This document shows positions 8,288 through 16,112 of a stretch of 38,286 nt of DNA, piece after piece. A program made the position numbers and the translations under genes. The stretch spans positions 1-38,286 of the forward strand of contig NZ_RAVW01000033.1 of the NCBI RefSeq assembly GCF_003611585.1, read 5' to 3'. This stretch comes from Corallococcus exercitus (GTDB taxonomy: Bacteria > Myxococcota > Myxococcia > Myxococcales > Myxococcaceae). Position 1 is the stretch's first letter. Each line of letters starts with the position of its first letter. The notes beneath the pieces are model-generated. The model searched no databases, was not told where the DNA came from, and was given only the letters and a program-made list of their open reading frames with translations.

Positions 8288-9508
8288 TCAGCGCCGCGCG
8301 TGCTCGGCCTGGACCTCGTGCGCGTGCGTCAGGTCCTCCAGGAAGATGGCCTCCAGCTGACGTGCCGCCTCCACGTCCTCCAGCACCAGGGAGCCCTCCT
8401 CCAGCAGGTTGAACGACAGCGCGTCGTAGTTGATGGACCCCACCAGCACGAGCCGGTCATCCACCAGCATCGTCTTCGCGTGCATCATCGACGGCTGGTA
8501 CTCCCAGAGCCGCACGCCCGCCGCCCGCAGCGTGTCGTACGTCTGCCGCTGGAGCACCGTGATGGCCCGCTGGTCGTTCTTGTCCCCCGGCGCCAGCACC
8601 CGCACGTCCACGCCCGCGCGCGCCTTCTCCACCAGGAGCGCGGTCAGCGCGTCGTTGGGCGTGAAGTACGCCTGCGAAATCCACAGCCGCTTCTTCGCCG
8701 CCTTCACCATCAGCTGCGTCAGCCGCTCCGCGCGCGTCACCTCCGGGTTCGCCGTGCTGCTGACGAAGGCCGCCCAGCCTTCACCCGCGGCGTCCAGGCC
8801 GGGCTGCTCCGCGGCCAGCGTGGGGAAGTCCGTCATGGGCAGCAGCTGGCCCGTCGCCTCCTGCCAGTTCTCCGCGAAGGCCTGCTGGAGCTGCGCCACC
8901 ACCGGGCCCTGGACGCGCACGTTGGTGTCGCGCCACTCCTTCTCGTTGCGCGCGTCGCCCAGCCACTCGTCCTGGATGGCGAGCCCGCCGGTGATGCCCA
9001 CGCGGCCGTCCATCACGACGATCTTCCGGTGGTTGCGCGCCAGGTTCTCGTCCGCGGGCAGCGGGCGGAACAGGTGCGCTTCGCAGCCAATCGCCTCCAG
9101 CCGGGGCTTCACCTCCTTCTCGAAGGGGCCGCTGCCCAGCGGATCCACCAGCACGCGGCAGTGCACGCCCGCGCGGGTCCGCTCGGCCAGCGCTTCAATC
9201 ATCCGGTCGGAGGCCCGGCCCGGCCTCCAGATGAACATCACGATGTTGATGGAGGCGCGGGCCCGGCCGATTTCTTCCACCATCACGTCGAAGACAGCGC
9301 CGTTGTTCGCCCACCGGATGCGGTTGCGCGGTTCCATCCGCACGCCCGTCGTCTGGTACAGCGCCGCCGCGAAGCCCGCCCCACGCGAACCCACCTGCCC
9401 CGTGAGCTGGAATGGGCGAGACGACTCCTTCGTGCTGCACGCGGACGGACATCCCGCGAGCAGCAACGCCCCCATGATTCCCCCCCACCATCGTCCGCCC
9501 TTGCCCAC
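8288..9508 (-). CDS. Phospholipase D-family lipoprotein (cardiolipin synthase-like)
   Basis: Two HKD motifs mark this as a complete phospholipase D superfamily enzyme: HRKIVVMDG (His about 160) and HAKTMLVDD (His about 343), each followed by the Gly/Ser or Glu that completes the site (ITGG; SINYDALSFN..EEGS). The family includes cardiolipin synthases and phosphatidyl transferases. I chose the GTG at 9508 because it yields MGKGGRWWGGIMGALLLAGC, a lipoprotein signal with basic N-region and lipobox LLAGC (Cys 20). The ATG at 9475 would leave no charged N-region. AGGAGG lies upstream of the GTG, but at an unusually long 14-base distance. Unlike standard ClsA it has no paired N-terminal membrane helices, so it probably acts at a membrane face outside the cytoplasm. 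The start is uncertain. Confidence 0.9.
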   Translation of the reverse strand: MGKGGRWWGGIMGALLLAGCPSACSTKESSRPFQLTGQVGSRGAGFAAALYQTTGVRMEPRNRIRWANNGAVFDVMVEEIGRARASINIVMFIWRPGRASDRMIEALAERTRAGVHCRVLVDPLGSGPFEKEVKPRLEAIGCEAHLFRPLPADENLARNHRKIVVMDGRVGITGGLAIQDEWLGDARNEKEWRDTNVRVQGPVVAQLQQAFAENWQEATGQLLPMTDFPTLAAEQPGLDAAGEGWAAFVSSTANPEVTRAERLTQLMVKAAKKRLWISQAYFTPNDALTALLVEKARAGVDVRVLAPGDKNDQRAITVLQRQTYDTLRAAGVRLWEYQPSMMHAKTMLVDDRLVLVGSINYDALSFNLLEEGSLVLEDVEAARQLEAIFLEDLTHAHEVQAEHARR

Positions 9509-9544
9509 GTCCGTTGCCCGCGCCTCCTGACCTTCAGGGGTAGG

Positions 9545-9587
9545 CACCCCCGGAAGGGGTGTCACCCGTGGGTCCAACACGAGTGTT
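9545..9587. promoter_or_regulatory. Cluster of short palindromes in a divergent intergenic region
   Basis: Between the divergently transcribed phospholipase D-like and metallopeptidase-like genes there are two perfect short inverted repeats: CACCCC-(5)-GGGGTG at 9545-9561 and AACAC-GA-GTGTT at 9576-9587. They could be operator sites controlling either gene. No assigned regulator is visible nearby, and short palindromes of this length arise by chance in GC-rich DNA. Confidence 0.25.
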
Positions 9588-9681
9588 CGCTGTCCGCACG
9601 GAGTGGGTGTGCGCACAGGGCGGCGAGGTGGGTGAAAGGTGCGTGCTACCGTCACACCCCGTCGAGACACCGGGAGCGGAC

Positions 9682-11004
9682 ATGGCGTTGAGCACGTCGG
9701 CGGACTTCAAGACGGACCTGGGCCTGGAGCCCCGGGGGTTGCTGCCCATCGTGTCGCGGCTGGAGGAGTTCGTCCGGCCGTTCTGCGCCGCGCTCGATGC
9801 GTTCCATGCGGACTGGAGCGGGTGGGGCGGCAAGGCCACGTACTACTTCACCGGCAGGCAGGCGTGGGTGGACGCGCGCCTGAAGGCGCTCGATACGGCG
9901 GAGCACCTGCTGTACCGGCTGTTCGACCTGGAGCGCGAGCGCCTTGCGAGCTCCAAGGCCTCGCGCCTGCTGTTGATGCGGCTGGCCGTGGAGATCCAGG
10001 AGAAGCACATCGAGCTGGTGGACTACGTCCACACGAAGAACCTCCTGCTCTACACCCCGGACCGCGCGACGCTGGGGACCTCGGCCCGCCAGCAGCTGGA
10101 CGCGGACTGGAACGCGCTGCGCAACGGCACGGGCGCGGTGAAGCTGCCCACCGGCGCGCAGTACGCGCGCGGCCTTCGCGAGGTGCGCGCCATCCACGCC
10201 CGGCTGCTGTCGCGTCAGCATGGCCGCGAACTGCTGCGGTGGATCCTCCGGGAGACGCGGGAGGATCCTCAGTGGCCGGTAACGCTGGTGCTGACCCAGG
10301 CCTTCACCCCGTCCGCCAACTTCCGGCAGAAGGTGGTGGTCAACAAGCAGCGCCTGACGGCGACGTCCGAGGAGTTTCAGCGCCTGAAGGATGAATACGA
10401 AGGGATGAGCGAGGAGCTGACCCGCCTGGAGGAGTCCGCGCGGCAGGGCAGCGAGAGTTGGGGCGAGCTGCGCAAGCGCCTGGAGGCGTCGTCGAAGCCC
10501 TATGCGGAGCTGAGCACGCGGCGCGACGCCGTGGGCAAGCGCATCGGGACGCTGGAGGTGGAGCTCAGCTGGTACGACGAGGACGGCCACGGCGAGGACT
10601 ACCTGTTGAGCGAACCGGCGCCGGGGCTCGCGGGCAAGGGGTCCGGCCGAGGCTCCCGGCTCAGCCTGCGCTCCGGGCTGCGCGACAGCACGCAGCGCAA
10701 CTACTCCCGCGAGCAGCACCCCATCCCCGCGCCGGCGTTCATCGTGTACGGGCACGAGCTCATCCACGTCCTGCAGAACCGCTACCCGACGCGGATGGTG
10801 CTGGAGCCCCAGGCCTACGCGCGCGAGCACACGAAGCACGGCTACAGCAACACCACGGAGCACGAGACCATCCGCGCGCTGCGCAAGCAGCGCACGGACG
10901 CGCACCTGCCCTTCTACGAGAACCAGCTTCGTGACGAGCACCAGCTCACGAAGCGCAAGCACCACACCGGCACGTCGGCCTTCGAGCTGGGAGAGACGGA
11001 CTGA
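9682..11004 (+). CDS. Putative zinc metallopeptidase with HELIH motif
   Basis: A 440-residue soluble protein from the ATG at 9682, which is preceded by GGGAGCGGA. Residues 1-240 are helical, and about 250-310 form a charged coiled coil (RLKDEYEGMSEELTRLEE...). A Ser/Arg/Gly-rich linker follows, then a C-terminal segment with the zinc-protease motif H358-E-L-I-H362 (YGHELIHVLQN). Glu393 and Glu395 in TEHETIRAL, about 31 residues further on, are candidates for the third zinc ligand, as in gluzincins. The pattern resembles stand-alone HExxH effector proteases such as M91 (NleD-like) proteins, but that family match is inference. There is no signal peptide. The gene ends 10 bases before the duplicated gor fragment, so it was probably the original convergent neighbour of gor. 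Confidence 0.8.
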   Translation: MALSTSADFKTDLGLEPRGLLPIVSRLEEFVRPFCAALDAFHADWSGWGGKATYYFTGRQAWVDARLKALDTAEHLLYRLFDLERERLASSKASRLLLMRLAVEIQEKHIELVDYVHTKNLLLYTPDRATLGTSARQQLDADWNALRNGTGAVKLPTGAQYARGLREVRAIHARLLSRQHGRELLRWILRETREDPQWPVTLVLTQAFTPSANFRQKVVVNKQRLTATSEEFQRLKDEYEGMSEELTRLEESARQGSESWGELRKRLEASSKPYAELSTRRDAVGKRIGTLEVELSWYDEDGHGEDYLLSEPAPGLAGKGSGRGSRLSLRSGLRDSTQRNYSREQHPIPAPAFIVYGHELIHVLQNRYPTRMVLEPQAYAREHTKHGYSNTTEHETIRALRKQRTDAHLPFYENQLRDEHQLTKRKHHTGTSAFELGETD

Positions 11005-11014
11005 CGCGCCCGCG

Positions 11015-11144
11015 CTACTTGCGCTGATCCCCCGGAGGCGTGGCCACCACCTCGCGCCCCAGCTCCAGCATCGTGGCGCTCTCCGACGGGTCGGGGCGCT
11101 TGTCGCGCAGGGTGACGAACTCCTCCGCGGCCGTGGGATGGATG
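11015..11144 (-). pseudogene. Detached 3' fragment of glutathione reductase (repeat copy A)
   Basis: These 130 bases match 14552-14681 at 127 of 130 positions in the same orientation. They encode the last 42 residues of glutathione reductase and its stop codon, including the active-site HPTAAEE motif, but no start or upstream part. The differences are at 11081, 11084 and 11138. All are third-codon-position changes that keep Glu, Ser and His respectively. Similarity ends abruptly after 11144. It is a remnant or incoming duplicate from the event that placed the islet here. Confidence 0.9.
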
Positions 11145-11275
11145 TCACTGGCCCGATACGGCTGGCACCCGATCCCCATCACCTCCAAGCAGCGACGCGC
11201 GGCTGGCTAAGACCAGGCTGAACGTCAGACGCGTGTCCTTTGCTGCCCTCGCTGGGGCGTTCCTGGGAGACGCGG

Positions 11276-12592
11276 ATGCGAATGACTCGAAGTGGGGCTG
11301 TCTTGTTATGTCTGGTGTTTCCGGTCGTCGCATGGGCGGATGACGTTCTGGAGCGTGCGCCGGTTCGTGCGTGGCACTCCCTGGCGCGTCTGGAGGCGAC
11401 GACGCTGGCGTTCCAGCCGAGCGCGGGGGTGGGCACGGACGAAGGCTTCGTGCAGGTGGAGCCGACGTTCATCCTCGACGGAGGCGCGGAGTTCGGCGTC
11501 AGCCTGGGCGCTCCGCTGCGGTTGCGGCTGTGGGGCGGAAGCGGGGGAACAGGCCTCATCCGGCGCGAGGACTGGGACAGCCTCTCGGACTTCGGGCAGG
11601 TGGTGCGCGCCTTCAAGCTGGGCTCGGACAACGCGCCCGTGGGCGTCTGGTTCGGCGCGCTGGAGTCCTACAGCCTCTTGTCCGCGCACCTCGTGCGGCG
11701 CTACTCCAATCGCCTCAACCCTGACTACCACCCGGTGGGCGGCTTCCTCACCGGCACGCTGGGTCCTCTCTACACTCAGGCCTTCGCTTCCGACGTGCTG
11801 GGCGCGCGCCTCATGGGGGCGGAAGTCGTGCTGGACGTGCAGCACGGCCTCTTCGGCCAGCCCCCCGATCCGGGCCGCTACACGCTGGCGCTGTCGGCGG
11901 TGCATGACTGGGGCAGGGCCGGGGGCCGGGCTCCTTCGGTGATGCTGGCGCACCTGGACGGCACTGCCGTGGTGAAGGTGTCGCCTGGCTTCGAGGCGCA
12001 CCTGCTTGCCGGCTGGGGAGGACGGCCGGGAGTTGGAGGCGCCTGGGGCGCGGTGGTGGGCCTGGGCGCGGATGCGTTGACGCCCACGCTGGACCTGCGA
12101 CTGCGATTGGAGGTGCGCAGGCAGCACGGTGGCTTCCGGCAGGGCTTCTTCGGCCCGGACTACGAGCTGGCGCGCTTCCGGGCGGCGGGCGCGGACGACG
12201 TGCCCGTGGCGGAGGCATCCTTCCCGGACGGGTACTCCGCCTTCAGCGAGGCGGAGGTGGGCTGGGACGCCGTCAGCTACGGCGGCCTCTACAAGCACCT
12301 GAAGCTGTCGCTGGGCGTGGAAGCCTTCTCATGGGGCCGCTTCGACGTGGATGGGCGCGTGGCCGCACAGTTCTTCGCGCGCAGCCTGGAAGTGGCGGTG
12401 AAGGGGCTGGGCGCGGGCATGGGACAACCCGGTGCGCGCTACCTGGGGGCCGCCGAGGTCCGCTGGCGATTCCTGGACGGAAAGCTCTACGCGTTGGGGA
12501 CAGGCGGCACGCTGCTGTTCCCCACGATGGAAGGGGCGCTGCGGCCGGGAGCCTTCGCCTCGGTGGGCCTGGGGGTGGACAATGCGCGCTGA
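11276..12592 (+). CDS. Exported outer-membrane barrel-like protein of the islet (possible SitB-like partner)
   Basis: A 438-residue protein with a clear Sec signal peptide (MRMTRSGAVLLCLVFPVVAWA, cleavage after residue 21). The remainder alternates hydrophobic and Gly-rich strands (LRLRLWGGSG, LKLSLGVEAFSWGRF, PGAFASVGLGV) and has almost no long helices, which suggests an outer-membrane beta-barrel, although the last residue is Arg and not the usual aromatic. The ATG at 11276 has GGGAGA five bases upstream; a second ATG lies two codons later. The stop overlaps the lipoprotein gene by 11 bases. In Myxococcus, toxic SitA lipoproteins can be encoded with an upstream SitB helper; this position suggests a similar role, but I cannot confirm homology. 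Confidence 0.8.
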   Translation: MRMTRSGAVLLCLVFPVVAWADDVLERAPVRAWHSLARLEATTLAFQPSAGVGTDEGFVQVEPTFILDGGAEFGVSLGAPLRLRLWGGSGGTGLIRREDWDSLSDFGQVVRAFKLGSDNAPVGVWFGALESYSLLSAHLVRRYSNRLNPDYHPVGGFLTGTLGPLYTQAFASDVLGARLMGAEVVLDVQHGLFGQPPDPGRYTLALSAVHDWGRAGGRAPSVMLAHLDGTAVVKVSPGFEAHLLAGWGGRPGVGGAWGAVVGLGADALTPTLDLRLRLEVRRQHGGFRQGFFGPDYELARFRAAGADDVPVAEASFPDGYSAFSEAEVGWDAVSYGGLYKHLKLSLGVEAFSWGRFDVDGRVAAQFFARSLEVAVKGLGAGMGQPGARYLGAAEVRWRFLDGKLYALGTGGTLLFPTMEGALRPGAFASVGLGVDNAR

Positions 12593-14084
12593 CGCCCTGC
12601 TGTTGGCCAGGGTGTTGCTGGCCGTGGGGTGCGCCTCCGCGCCGCATCGGAGCTTCGGCTATGCGCCGCGAGAGATTCACGCGTCCGCATGGGGAGAGGC
12701 TTCGAGAGATGGACAGCCGCGCGCTTCGCCCGCCCTGTCGGGGCCCCACCGGCTGTTGCGTCGTCAGGGGCCACGTAACGATGCGACGGCGGCGGGGCCC
12801 GGCAGCTTGGAGGGAGCTGTTGGGGGTGAAGCGCGGAGCGCCGCGCCGACGCGTCAAGCCGTTCTCGATGCCATGGGGGAGGTGAAGGGCTCCTTGGGCC
12901 GTGTTGAAACCGCGTTCTCCAAGTTGGCGGCCCGCCCTCCGGCCCTTGGGGGCTGGGGCCTCAACGGCGTCTTCACGCGCTATCTCGACCAGGGCTCCAA
13001 GCAATTGACGCTTCTCCATGGCGAACTCGGGAGTGCCACCACCCTGACGGATGCGGCTTCGGAGATTGGCGACACGGACATGGAGCTGGGCCTTCTGCGC
13101 ATGGCGGGGCCGAAGCTCCAGGCGGCCCTCTTCGGGACGCTCCTGCTGGCCACCTGGGTGGACTTCCTCCACCTCGCGGACGCCGTGCTGCGCCACTGTC
13201 CGATGTGCAGCGTCGAAAAGCTCTTCGTCGACCTTCATCGCGTGCAGGGAATGATGGAGCCCACGCTGATGGACCTCGCCTCACACGACCCCGAGCGGGT
13301 GGAGGCGGCGGCGACCGCGATGCCCGAGTTGATGGGAAAGCTGACCCATGAATTCAACACGCTCCATCAGGAGACACGCTCGACGATGAAGCTCGGCGGG
13401 CAGGTCATCGCGGCGATGCAGGCGATGGAGATGGTCACCCTGATTTCCACGCTGAAGATGTCGCTGCCACGGGTGCCTCCTTCTGCTCCCGCGACGCTTG
13501 GCGTCGGCCTCGTGATGAGTTCGGGTGGAGTCATGGTGGGCTCGCGCATGGTGGTCTCCGCCGAGTGGGTGGAGATGATGCGCAGGCTCGTGCATGCGGG
13601 TGTCATCTCCGTTCCTGCCGTCAGCGCGGCCGTCCTCATCCATGGCGGGCAGGTCATGATGGCGCAAGCGCCTCAGGACCTGCCCAGGGGCGTACGCGAC
13701 GCGCTGGGGGACGGCCCCGAGGTTCGCGGCATGCATGAAACTGGAAGAGCGGGGGCGGGCATGCCCGACGCACCCAAGCACCACGTCCTGCCGCAAGAGC
13801 ATCGTGAGTGGTTCGAGCTGCGCGGATTCAAGGGCGCCATGGACATCGACCAGTTCTGCGTCCGGTTGGAGCAGTCCCACCACGAGGCGATTCACGGTGG
13901 GGGAAACTGGAAGCTGGGTCGCACATGGCCCGGTGAGTGGAACCGGATGATCATGGAGGTCCTGCGCGAGGCGGAGGTTGAAGCTGGGCGCATGTTGACG
14001 CGGAATGAGATCTTGAAGGAAGCCGCGAAGCGTATGCGGGACTATAGAATCCCGATGAGCTTCACTCCTGGGAGAGGACGATGA
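12582..14084 (+). CDS. Lipoprotein with His-rich nuclease-like C-terminus, SitA/TIGR02269-like toxin candidate
   Basis: A 500-residue protein from the ATG at 12582 (GGGGGTGG just upstream), overlapping the previous gene by 11 bases. The signal ends in LLAVGC with the lipid-modified Cys at 17. Residues 20-100 are low-complexity. Residues 100-370 are helical with two hydrophobic stretches (FGTLLLATWVDFLHLADAVL; the region around LVHAGVISVPAVSAAVL). The C-terminal 105 residues begin near PKHHVLPQEHREWF (H400/H401) and contain SHHEAIHGGGNW (H433, H434, H438, N442). This resembles DUF2380, which I recall as a His-Me-finger-type nuclease fold. The architecture of lipoprotein plus toxic tip, followed directly by a small gene, matches SitA toxins passed between myxobacterial cells by outer-membrane exchange. 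Family and role are inferred. Confidence 0.85.
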   Translation: MRADALLLARVLLAVGCASAPHRSFGYAPREIHASAWGEASRDGQPRASPALSGPHRLLRRQGPRNDATAAGPGSLEGAVGGEARSAAPTRQAVLDAMGEVKGSLGRVETAFSKLAARPPALGGWGLNGVFTRYLDQGSKQLTLLHGELGSATTLTDAASEIGDTDMELGLLRMAGPKLQAALFGTLLLATWVDFLHLADAVLRHCPMCSVEKLFVDLHRVQGMMEPTLMDLASHDPERVEAAATAMPELMGKLTHEFNTLHQETRSTMKLGGQVIAAMQAMEMVTLISTLKMSLPRVPPSAPATLGVGLVMSSGGVMVGSRMVVSAEWVEMMRRLVHAGVISVPAVSAAVLIHGGQVMMAQAPQDLPRGVRDALGDGPEVRGMHETGRAGAGMPDAPKHHVLPQEHREWFELRGFKGAMDIDQFCVRLEQSHHEAIHGGGNWKLGRTWPGEWNRMIMEVLREAEVEAGRMLTRNEILKEAAKRMRDYRIPMSFTPGRGR

Positions 14085-14551
14085 GCGGCGGAGAGGCCTG
14101 GCGGGGCAACATCAGGGCACGCCTGTACGAACGAGTCCGCGCGCGGGGCCACGACTCGCTCACTGCCTTCGCCGATGCGCGCCCCGCTGTCCCGCTGTAC
14201 GCGCTGGCCGACGAGCTTGGCGGAGATGACGTTGCCGCGGTGCAGGTGTTGAGCGCCTTGCTGTACGAGGCGGAGCAACGCAAGCAGGTCACACGCTTTG
14301 TTCGCGACGTGCTCGTGCGCGAACTGTCCGAGCGTTTCCCGAAGGGCTGGCCGGCCATGTTGGACGACGCAATTCGTGGCGAAGTCGCCATGGCGCTCGG
14401 GTCGTGGTCTGCCTACACCCCTGATACTCATAAGGAGCGGGTCAGGCAGGCCAGGGCGGCACTTCGCGCGAGTCCGCCCCCCCCCGGCTGGCGTCCTCTC
14501 GGGCCTGACGACGAACTGCTCCGCACGATCCTGCCCGACGAGGAGGCCTGA
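14081..14551 (+). CDS. Small cytoplasmic protein, probable immunity partner (SitI-like)
   Basis: A 156-residue protein with no signal peptide or membrane segment, predominantly helical and acidic at the C-terminus (LLRTILPDEEA). The ATG lies in a four-base ATGA overlap with the lipoprotein toxin candidate, so the two are translationally coupled as expected for a toxin and its immunity protein. I recognise no domain. The stop codon TGA at 14549-14551 is immediately followed by the reverse-strand stop of gor at 14552. The immunity role rests on gene order only. Confidence 0.75.
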   Translation: MSGGEAWRGNIRARLYERVRARGHDSLTAFADARPAVPLYALADELGGDDVAAVQVLSALLYEAEQRKQVTRFVRDVLVRELSERFPKGWPAMLDDAIRGEVAMALGSWSAYTPDTHKERVRQARAALRASPPPPGWRPLGPDDELLRTILPDEEA

Positions 14552-14681
14552 CTACTTGCGCTGATCCCCCGGAGGCGTGGCCACCACCTCGCGCCCCAGC
14601 TCCAGCATCGTGGCGCTTTCGGACGGGTCGGGGCGCTTGTCGCGCAGGGTGACGAACTCCTCCGCGGCCGTGGGGTGGATG
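14552..14681. repeat. Direct repeat copy B (3' end of intact gor)
   Basis: Same-orientation partner of 11015-11144 at an offset of 3537 bases, with 127 of 130 identical positions. It covers the last 42 codons plus stop of the intact glutathione reductase gene. It marks the right boundary of the islet. Confidence 0.92.
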
Positions 14682-15982
14682 CCCACCGTGGCGTCGAGCT
14701 GCTTCTTCGTCACGCCGCACTTCAGCGCCACCGCGAGCCCCTGGATGATCTCCGGCGCGTCCGCGCCCACCATGTGGAAGCCCAGCACGCGCTCCGTGCC
14801 CCGCTCCACCACCACCTTCATCATCGAACGCTCATCCCGCCCCGTCAGCGTGTGCTTCATGGGCCGGAAGCTGGAGACGTAGACGTCCACCTTGCCGTGC
14901 CGCTCCATGGCCTCGCGCTCCGTGAGCCCCACCGTGCCCACCGGCGGCTGGCTGAACACCGCGGACGGGACGTTCTCGTGGTCCATCGTCACCGGGTTGT
15001 TCCGGTAGAGCGTCTCCACCATCGCCCTTCCTTCCGCGATGGCCACCGGCGTGAGGTTGAGCCGGTCCGTCACGTCGCCCACCGCGTAGATGCTCTCCAC
15101 TGACGAGCGCGACTGCGCGTCCACCACCACCGCCCCTCGCGCGTCCAGCTTCACGCCGGCCTCCTCCAGCCCCAGCCCCTGCGTGTTGGGCACGCGGCCG
15201 GTGGAGTACAGCACCGCGTCCACCTCCAGCGTGTCCCCCGTGCGTGTCATCAGGCTGAGCGTGCCATCGCCGCGCTTCTCGATGTCCTGGACGAACGTCT
15301 CCGGGCGGATGTCCACGCCCTTCTTGCGCATCTCCTGCGTCAGCGCCGCGCGGATGTCGTTGTCGAAGCCGCGCAGCACCGTGTCGCCGCGAATCAGCAT
15401 CGTCACCTTCACGCCCAGCGCCGTGAAGATGCCCGCGAACTCCACGCCGATGTAGCCGCCCCCCACCACCGCCACCCGGCGCGGCAGCGAGGGCAGCTCC
15501 AGCGCCTGGTCCGACGTGAGCACGTGCTCGATGCCCGGCACCTCCGGCAGGTAGGGCCGGCCGCCCGTGGCCACCAGGATGCGCTCCGCCGTGTAGCGCT
15601 TGCCCGCGACCTCCACCGTGTGCGCGTCCACCACCCGGCCCCGGCCCTCCACCAGCGTCACGCCCGCGTCGCGCAACAGCCGCCCGTAGATGCCCGTCAG
15701 CCGGTCCAGCTCCTTCGCCTTCATCGCCTGGAGCTTCTTCCAGTCCAGCGCGGGGCCATTCACCGTCCAGCCGTAGCCCGCCGCGTCCTCCATGTCGTAG
15801 CGGTAGTGCGCCGCGTACACGAGCAGCTTCTTGGGCACGCACCCGCGCAGCACGCACGTGCCGCCCACGCGCCCCTCCTCGCAGATGGCCACCTTCGCCC
15901 CGGAGGACCCCGCGCGCCGGCTGGCCGCCACCCCGCCCGACCCCGCGCCCAACGTGAACAAATCGAAGTCGTAGCCAGCCAT
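14552..15982 (-). CDS. gor: Glutathione-disulfide reductase
   Basis: A 476-residue flavoprotein disulfide reductase that would reduce oxidised glutathione with NADPH in the cytoplasm. It has the N-terminal FAD site (LGAGSGGVAASRRA), the redox-active pair C43/C48 in GTCVLRGCVPKK, an NADPH site GGGYIGVEFAG followed by LIRGDTVLRGFD (the two Arg typical of NADPH-using GR), the second FAD motif YAVGDV and the active-site H436-PTAAE441 at the C-terminus. The RGCVPKK and IRG-x-LRGFD forms are those of the plant/cyanobacterial-type enzyme. ATG 15982 has AGGAGG upstream. The gene is intact even though its 3' end is duplicated beyond the islet. Confidence 0.95.
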   Translation of the reverse strand: MAGYDFDLFTLGAGSGGVAASRRAGSSGAKVAICEEGRVGGTCVLRGCVPKKLLVYAAHYRYDMEDAAGYGWTVNGPALDWKKLQAMKAKELDRLTGIYGRLLRDAGVTLVEGRGRVVDAHTVEVAGKRYTAERILVATGGRPYLPEVPGIEHVLTSDQALELPSLPRRVAVVGGGYIGVEFAGIFTALGVKVTMLIRGDTVLRGFDNDIRAALTQEMRKKGVDIRPETFVQDIEKRGDGTLSLMTRTGDTLEVDAVLYSTGRVPNTQGLGLEEAGVKLDARGAVVVDAQSRSSVESIYAVGDVTDRLNLTPVAIAEGRAMVETLYRNNPVTMDHENVPSAVFSQPPVGTVGLTEREAMERHGKVDVYVSSFRPMKHTLTGRDERSMMKVVVERGTERVLGFHMVGADAPEIIQGLAVALKCGVTKKQLDATVGIHPTAAEEFVTLRDKRPDPSESATMLELGREVVATPPGDQRK

Positions 15983-16112
15983 CGGTGTCCTCCTGTCATC
16001 AGAAATGGTGTGTCACCGACCCAGAGGGAAGGAACCCTGCCGGGCCCTGCCCGCCGGGCTGCTCCCCAGGGTCCGAAGCGCCTCCCGCTTCGCCTGCCCC
16101 CCGTCGCATTCA

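Larger units (their letters stand above)
11015..14551. mobile_element. Toxin/immunity-like genomic islet inserted at the 3' end of gor
   Basis: The segment consists of a 130-bp copy of the gor 3' end (11015-11144) plus about 3.4 kb of cargo with three overlapping genes. A second copy of the same 130 bp, as part of intact gor, begins at 14552. The last cargo gene stops at 14549-14551, directly against the gor stop codon. Removing one repeat plus the cargo would restore a simple convergent pair of the metallopeptidase-like gene and gor, 10 bases apart. No integrase or transposase gene is present, so movement by an integrase acting elsewhere or by homologous recombination through the repeats is inferred. 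The boundaries are clear; the mechanism is not. Confidence 0.65.

Noticed and set aside
11145-11275. Possible sigma-54 promoter around TGGCAC in the islet leader
   Set aside because: TGGCAC is present, but no GC-containing -12 element occurs at the correct distance.
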